Shown: piece by piece, positions 62,615 to 64,000 of the stretch
Layout: every line of letters starts with the position of its first letter
How positions within the stretch are numbered: position 1 is the stretch's first letter
Source of the DNA: Niastella sp. OAS944
GTDB taxonomy: Bacteria; Bacteroidota; Bacteroidia; Chitinophagales; Chitinophagaceae
Direction: 5' to 3'
DNA length: 64,000 nucleotides
NCBI GenBank assembly: GCA_024809215.1
Contig: JANUBW010000002.1
Location: forward strand, 915,448 to 979,447
Translations under genes and position numbers: made by a program
Notes under the pieces: generated by a model
Database searches by the model: none
Told to the model about the DNA's origin: nothing
Seen by the model: the letters and a program-made list of their open reading frames with translations, nothing else

Positions 62615-63796
62615 TTAATTGGTTCCCCAGATGCTCATATTCTGGATCTCTATAAAATAAGAACCAACCCAGTTTTGCAAACACTTCAACCGCAGGTAGC
62701 GGTATGGTGGTGTATCCTCATCAAAATCGAACTGGAAACCGGCACTGCCGGCTGCTGCATCGGCATTGTTCTCCTGCCCCAATGGTAAACCGCTTGGCTT
62801 AACCACTTCGCAGGTAAGGATCTTGGTCCACTTGCTCCAATCGCCATCGCGGGTAGCATCATTTGAACCATATATTTCAAAGCGGCGCGGGCTGCCTTTT
62901 GAATAATACAGCGACCCTTCTCTTCTTGTAAGTAAGTTTAACCGGGTTAATTTAACAGGCCCGTTTCCAATACCCCAGGTGAGGGTTGTAGGTACACCCG
63001 AACTTTCATCGGTATATGTACAAGGCCATTCGTTGTTAAATAAACCCGACCACATCATGTCTACCGTTGTGCCCCACGACATTTTTGTATCGTTATCGCA
63101 CATATAGTTAAAGAAATCGAGTTTTTGTATTTGCGATTCTTTTGTGGGCGTAAGCGAAACGTACATGGTATCTGTACGGTTCAACCAACGGTCGCGAACA
63201 AAAAAACCAAACCTGCGTTGCACTGGTGGTAGTCCACGAATACTTACCGCAATAAGCGAATCGCTGGTATATACGTTATCGAGGTTGGCCCAATCGCCAT
63301 TGTTCAGTGAATCCATCAATGGCACAATCACTACATCTCCTTTAAACTGGTTTACCGATTTCAATCTTATACCCCCGGCCGTAGCGCGTACCGTCAAATT
63401 ACGAAATACTAAACGCAGGGGCGATACCAGCGGCTCCACGGTAACGTCAACCGGTTCACTCGCCACTTCACTTCTATTATACGCATATAATTTTACGGTA
63501 TGTTTTAAGGTATCGGCAAAACCGGCTACCCGCAACTGGTTGGTATAATAAGAAGCTTTTACTTCCTGTTTGGCACCATTGGCCAACGTATATACTGCTT
63601 TTATATATAACAGGTCTTCATCGTTGGGCAATGAATAAGAAATGGTGGCAGCGCCATTTTCGTTCTTTACAGTTACATTCGACACAGTACCGGGTTGTGC
63701 GCCGTTGTTCTCTTTCAACCCGTTCACGTCTTCTTTTTTGCAACTCCACATGCCTGTAAGCAGTAGCATTGCTATTATTAAAGTGTGCTTTTTCAT
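62615..63796 (-). CDS. DUF4959/DUF5126/DUF5000-type PUL lipoprotein
   Basis: A 393-residue lipoprotein from ATG 63796 with lipobox GMWSC (Cys19). Its domains follow the common three-part order DUF4959 (N-terminal Ig-like; VSNVTVKNENGAATISYSLP), DUF5126 (~115-220; LRLVFRNLTVRATAGGIRLK) and DUF5000, a discoidin-like domain (~250-390; RRFEIYGSNDATRDGDWSKW; YRYLRLKCL). These proteins normally sit just downstream of SusD. Here a group II intron end lies about 40 bp upstream of the start, so the expected SusCD genes are beyond the window. Confidence 0.88.
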   Translation of the reverse strand: MKKHTLIIAMLLLTGMWSCKKEDVNGLKENNGAQPGTVSNVTVKNENGAATISYSLPNDEDLLYIKAVYTLANGAKQEVKASYYTNQLRVAGFADTLKHTVKLYAYNRSEVASEPVDVTVEPLVSPLRLVFRNLTVRATAGGIRLKSVNQFKGDVVIVPLMDSLNNGDWANLDNVYTSDSLIAVSIRGLPPVQRRFGFFVRDRWLNRTDTMYVSLTPTKESQIQKLDFFNYMCDNDTKMSWGTTVDMMWSGLFNNEWPCTYTDESSGVPTTLTWGIGNGPVKLTRLNLLTRREGSLYYSKGSPRRFEIYGSNDATRDGDWSKWTKILTCEVVKPSGLPLGQENNADAAAGSAGFQFDFDEDTPPYRYLRLKCLQNWVGSYFIEIQNMSIWGTN

Positions 63797-63876
63797 ATCT
63801 GTATGTTTTGGCAAGGCAGTTTGTAATTATATATTTTGGTAAGTAAACCCGGGTATTGCAACCCGAGATTCTGTTA

Positions 63877-63910
63877 GAACCGTGCGTAACAGTCTCCCGT
63901 TACAAGGCTC
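63877..63910 (-). ncRNA. Group II intron domain V
   Basis: Exactly 34 nt, opening GAGCC and closing ACGGTTC. The lower stem pairs GAGCC with GGTTC; the upper stem pairs GTAACGG with CTGTTAC under a GAGA (GNRA) tetraloop, with a two-base bulge (GC) on the 3' side. One T/C mismatch sits where G-C is usual. Length, AGC triad, bulge and loop all fit domain V. Confidence 0.82.
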
Positions 63911-63913
63911 CGA

Positions 63914-64000
63914 TTATCTTACCGTTGGTATAGATTTGAGTAATTTCCAATGAGCAAATAAGGTTGGTTGTCGTACAGATATCCCGTGCAGCCATCTCAT
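63914..64000 (-). CDS. C-terminal end of intron-encoded reverse transcriptase/maturase (partial)
   Basis: The minus frame from the window edge reads 28 residues, including WLHGISVRQPTLFAHWK, and stops at TAA (63916-63914), three bases before domain V. That position is where a group II intron protein would end. The residues resemble the tail of bacterial maturases, but too little is visible to identify the class. Confidence 0.6.
   Translation of the reverse strand: MRWLHGISVRQPTLFAHWKLLKSIPTVR

Larger units (their letters stand above)
63838..64000 (-). mobile_element. 3' end of a group II intron (runs off the window)
   Basis: On the minus strand the end of a maturase-like frame is followed by a 34-nt domain V and a domain VI-like hairpin (CTCGGGT...ACCCGGG) ending near TTTACTTACC at about 63838. 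The intron lies in the same direction as the polysaccharide operon. The 5' part and most of the intron-encoded protein are outside the window. The exact 3' splice site is uncertain by a few bases. Confidence 0.75.

Overview
The window reads as chromosome of a Bacteroidota bacterium, most likely family Chitinophagaceae (Niastella/Chitinophaga-like). The evidence is SusC/SusD pairs, lipoproteins with short SCKK-type lipoboxes, type IX secretion sorting domains, PorP/SprF and PorE-like proteins, PchR-like AraC regulators, LytTR two-component genes and GH95/GH36 glycosidases. The genus is inferred from gene content; no rRNA or tRNA is present. Many ORFs can be opened upstream with TTG or GTG, and I chose the internal ATG whenever a signal peptide or family start supported it.

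Layout. 0.1-5 kb: two AraC-type regulators, then a leftward cluster of four lipoproteins that includes a HmuY-like haem-binding protein. 5-9.6 kb: haem uptake, with an IsdG-like haem monooxygenase coupled to a 43-residue membrane peptide, a PchR-like regulator, a TonB-dependent receptor and a second HmuY. 9.6-15.7 kb: a 20-bp-period repeat array, two oxidoreductase or haem-protein genes, a dioxygenase fused to a WD40 propeller, T9SS cargo, a small HTH protein and an M57-type zinc peptidase. 16-21 kb: type B T9SS adhesin, PorP/SprF and PorE-like genes in one run. 21-37 kb: a sugar-acid locus. A leftward operon carries RraA-like, Tat-exported enolase-superfamily dehydratase, BASS-family transporter, RraA-like, and a second Tat-exported dehydratase. 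Next to it lie an FGGY kinase, AraC, SusC, SusD and an IlvD/Edd pentonate-type dehydratase. 37-46 kb: signalling genes (LytS/LytTR pair, Crp, RsbR-like STAS, a beheaded histidine kinase, a receiver) and an FtsX-type permease. 46-50 kb: an orphan 621-aa gene divergent from an AT-rich HTH-ImmA/IrrE protease gene plus a 185-aa partner. 50-54 kb: Crp, F420-type reductase, DODA dioxygenase, esterase, SDR and tautomerase. 54-63.8 kb: the leftward part of a polysaccharide utilization locus (DUF4959, DUF4998, GH95, SASA esterase, GH36). The 3' end of a group II intron runs off the right edge just upstream of it.

The signals I find most unusual are non-coding. Many intergenic gaps, mainly in the sugar-acid and PUL regions, hold compound arrays built on exact 7-bp (sometimes 8-bp) periods whose word changes from block to block. 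Several begin or end precisely at stop codons. A ~370-bp composite of these arrays occurs twice in inverted orientation (27.27-27.58 and 34.97-35.34 kb) and brackets the gntK-like/araC/susCD block. Other gaps carry a gapless 20-bp lattice (9641-9920), 22/11-bp units (48059-48269) and a ~137-bp nested-hairpin element (22311, 58621, short form 40459).

Functionally, SusCD would import a sugar or sugar-acid polymer. The exported dehydratases and RraA-like aldolases could then split sugar acids in the periplasm, with the BASS carrier importing a keto-acid product while cytoplasmic FGGY kinase and IlvD/Edd enzymes handle the rest. That pathway is inference from family identity and signal peptides.
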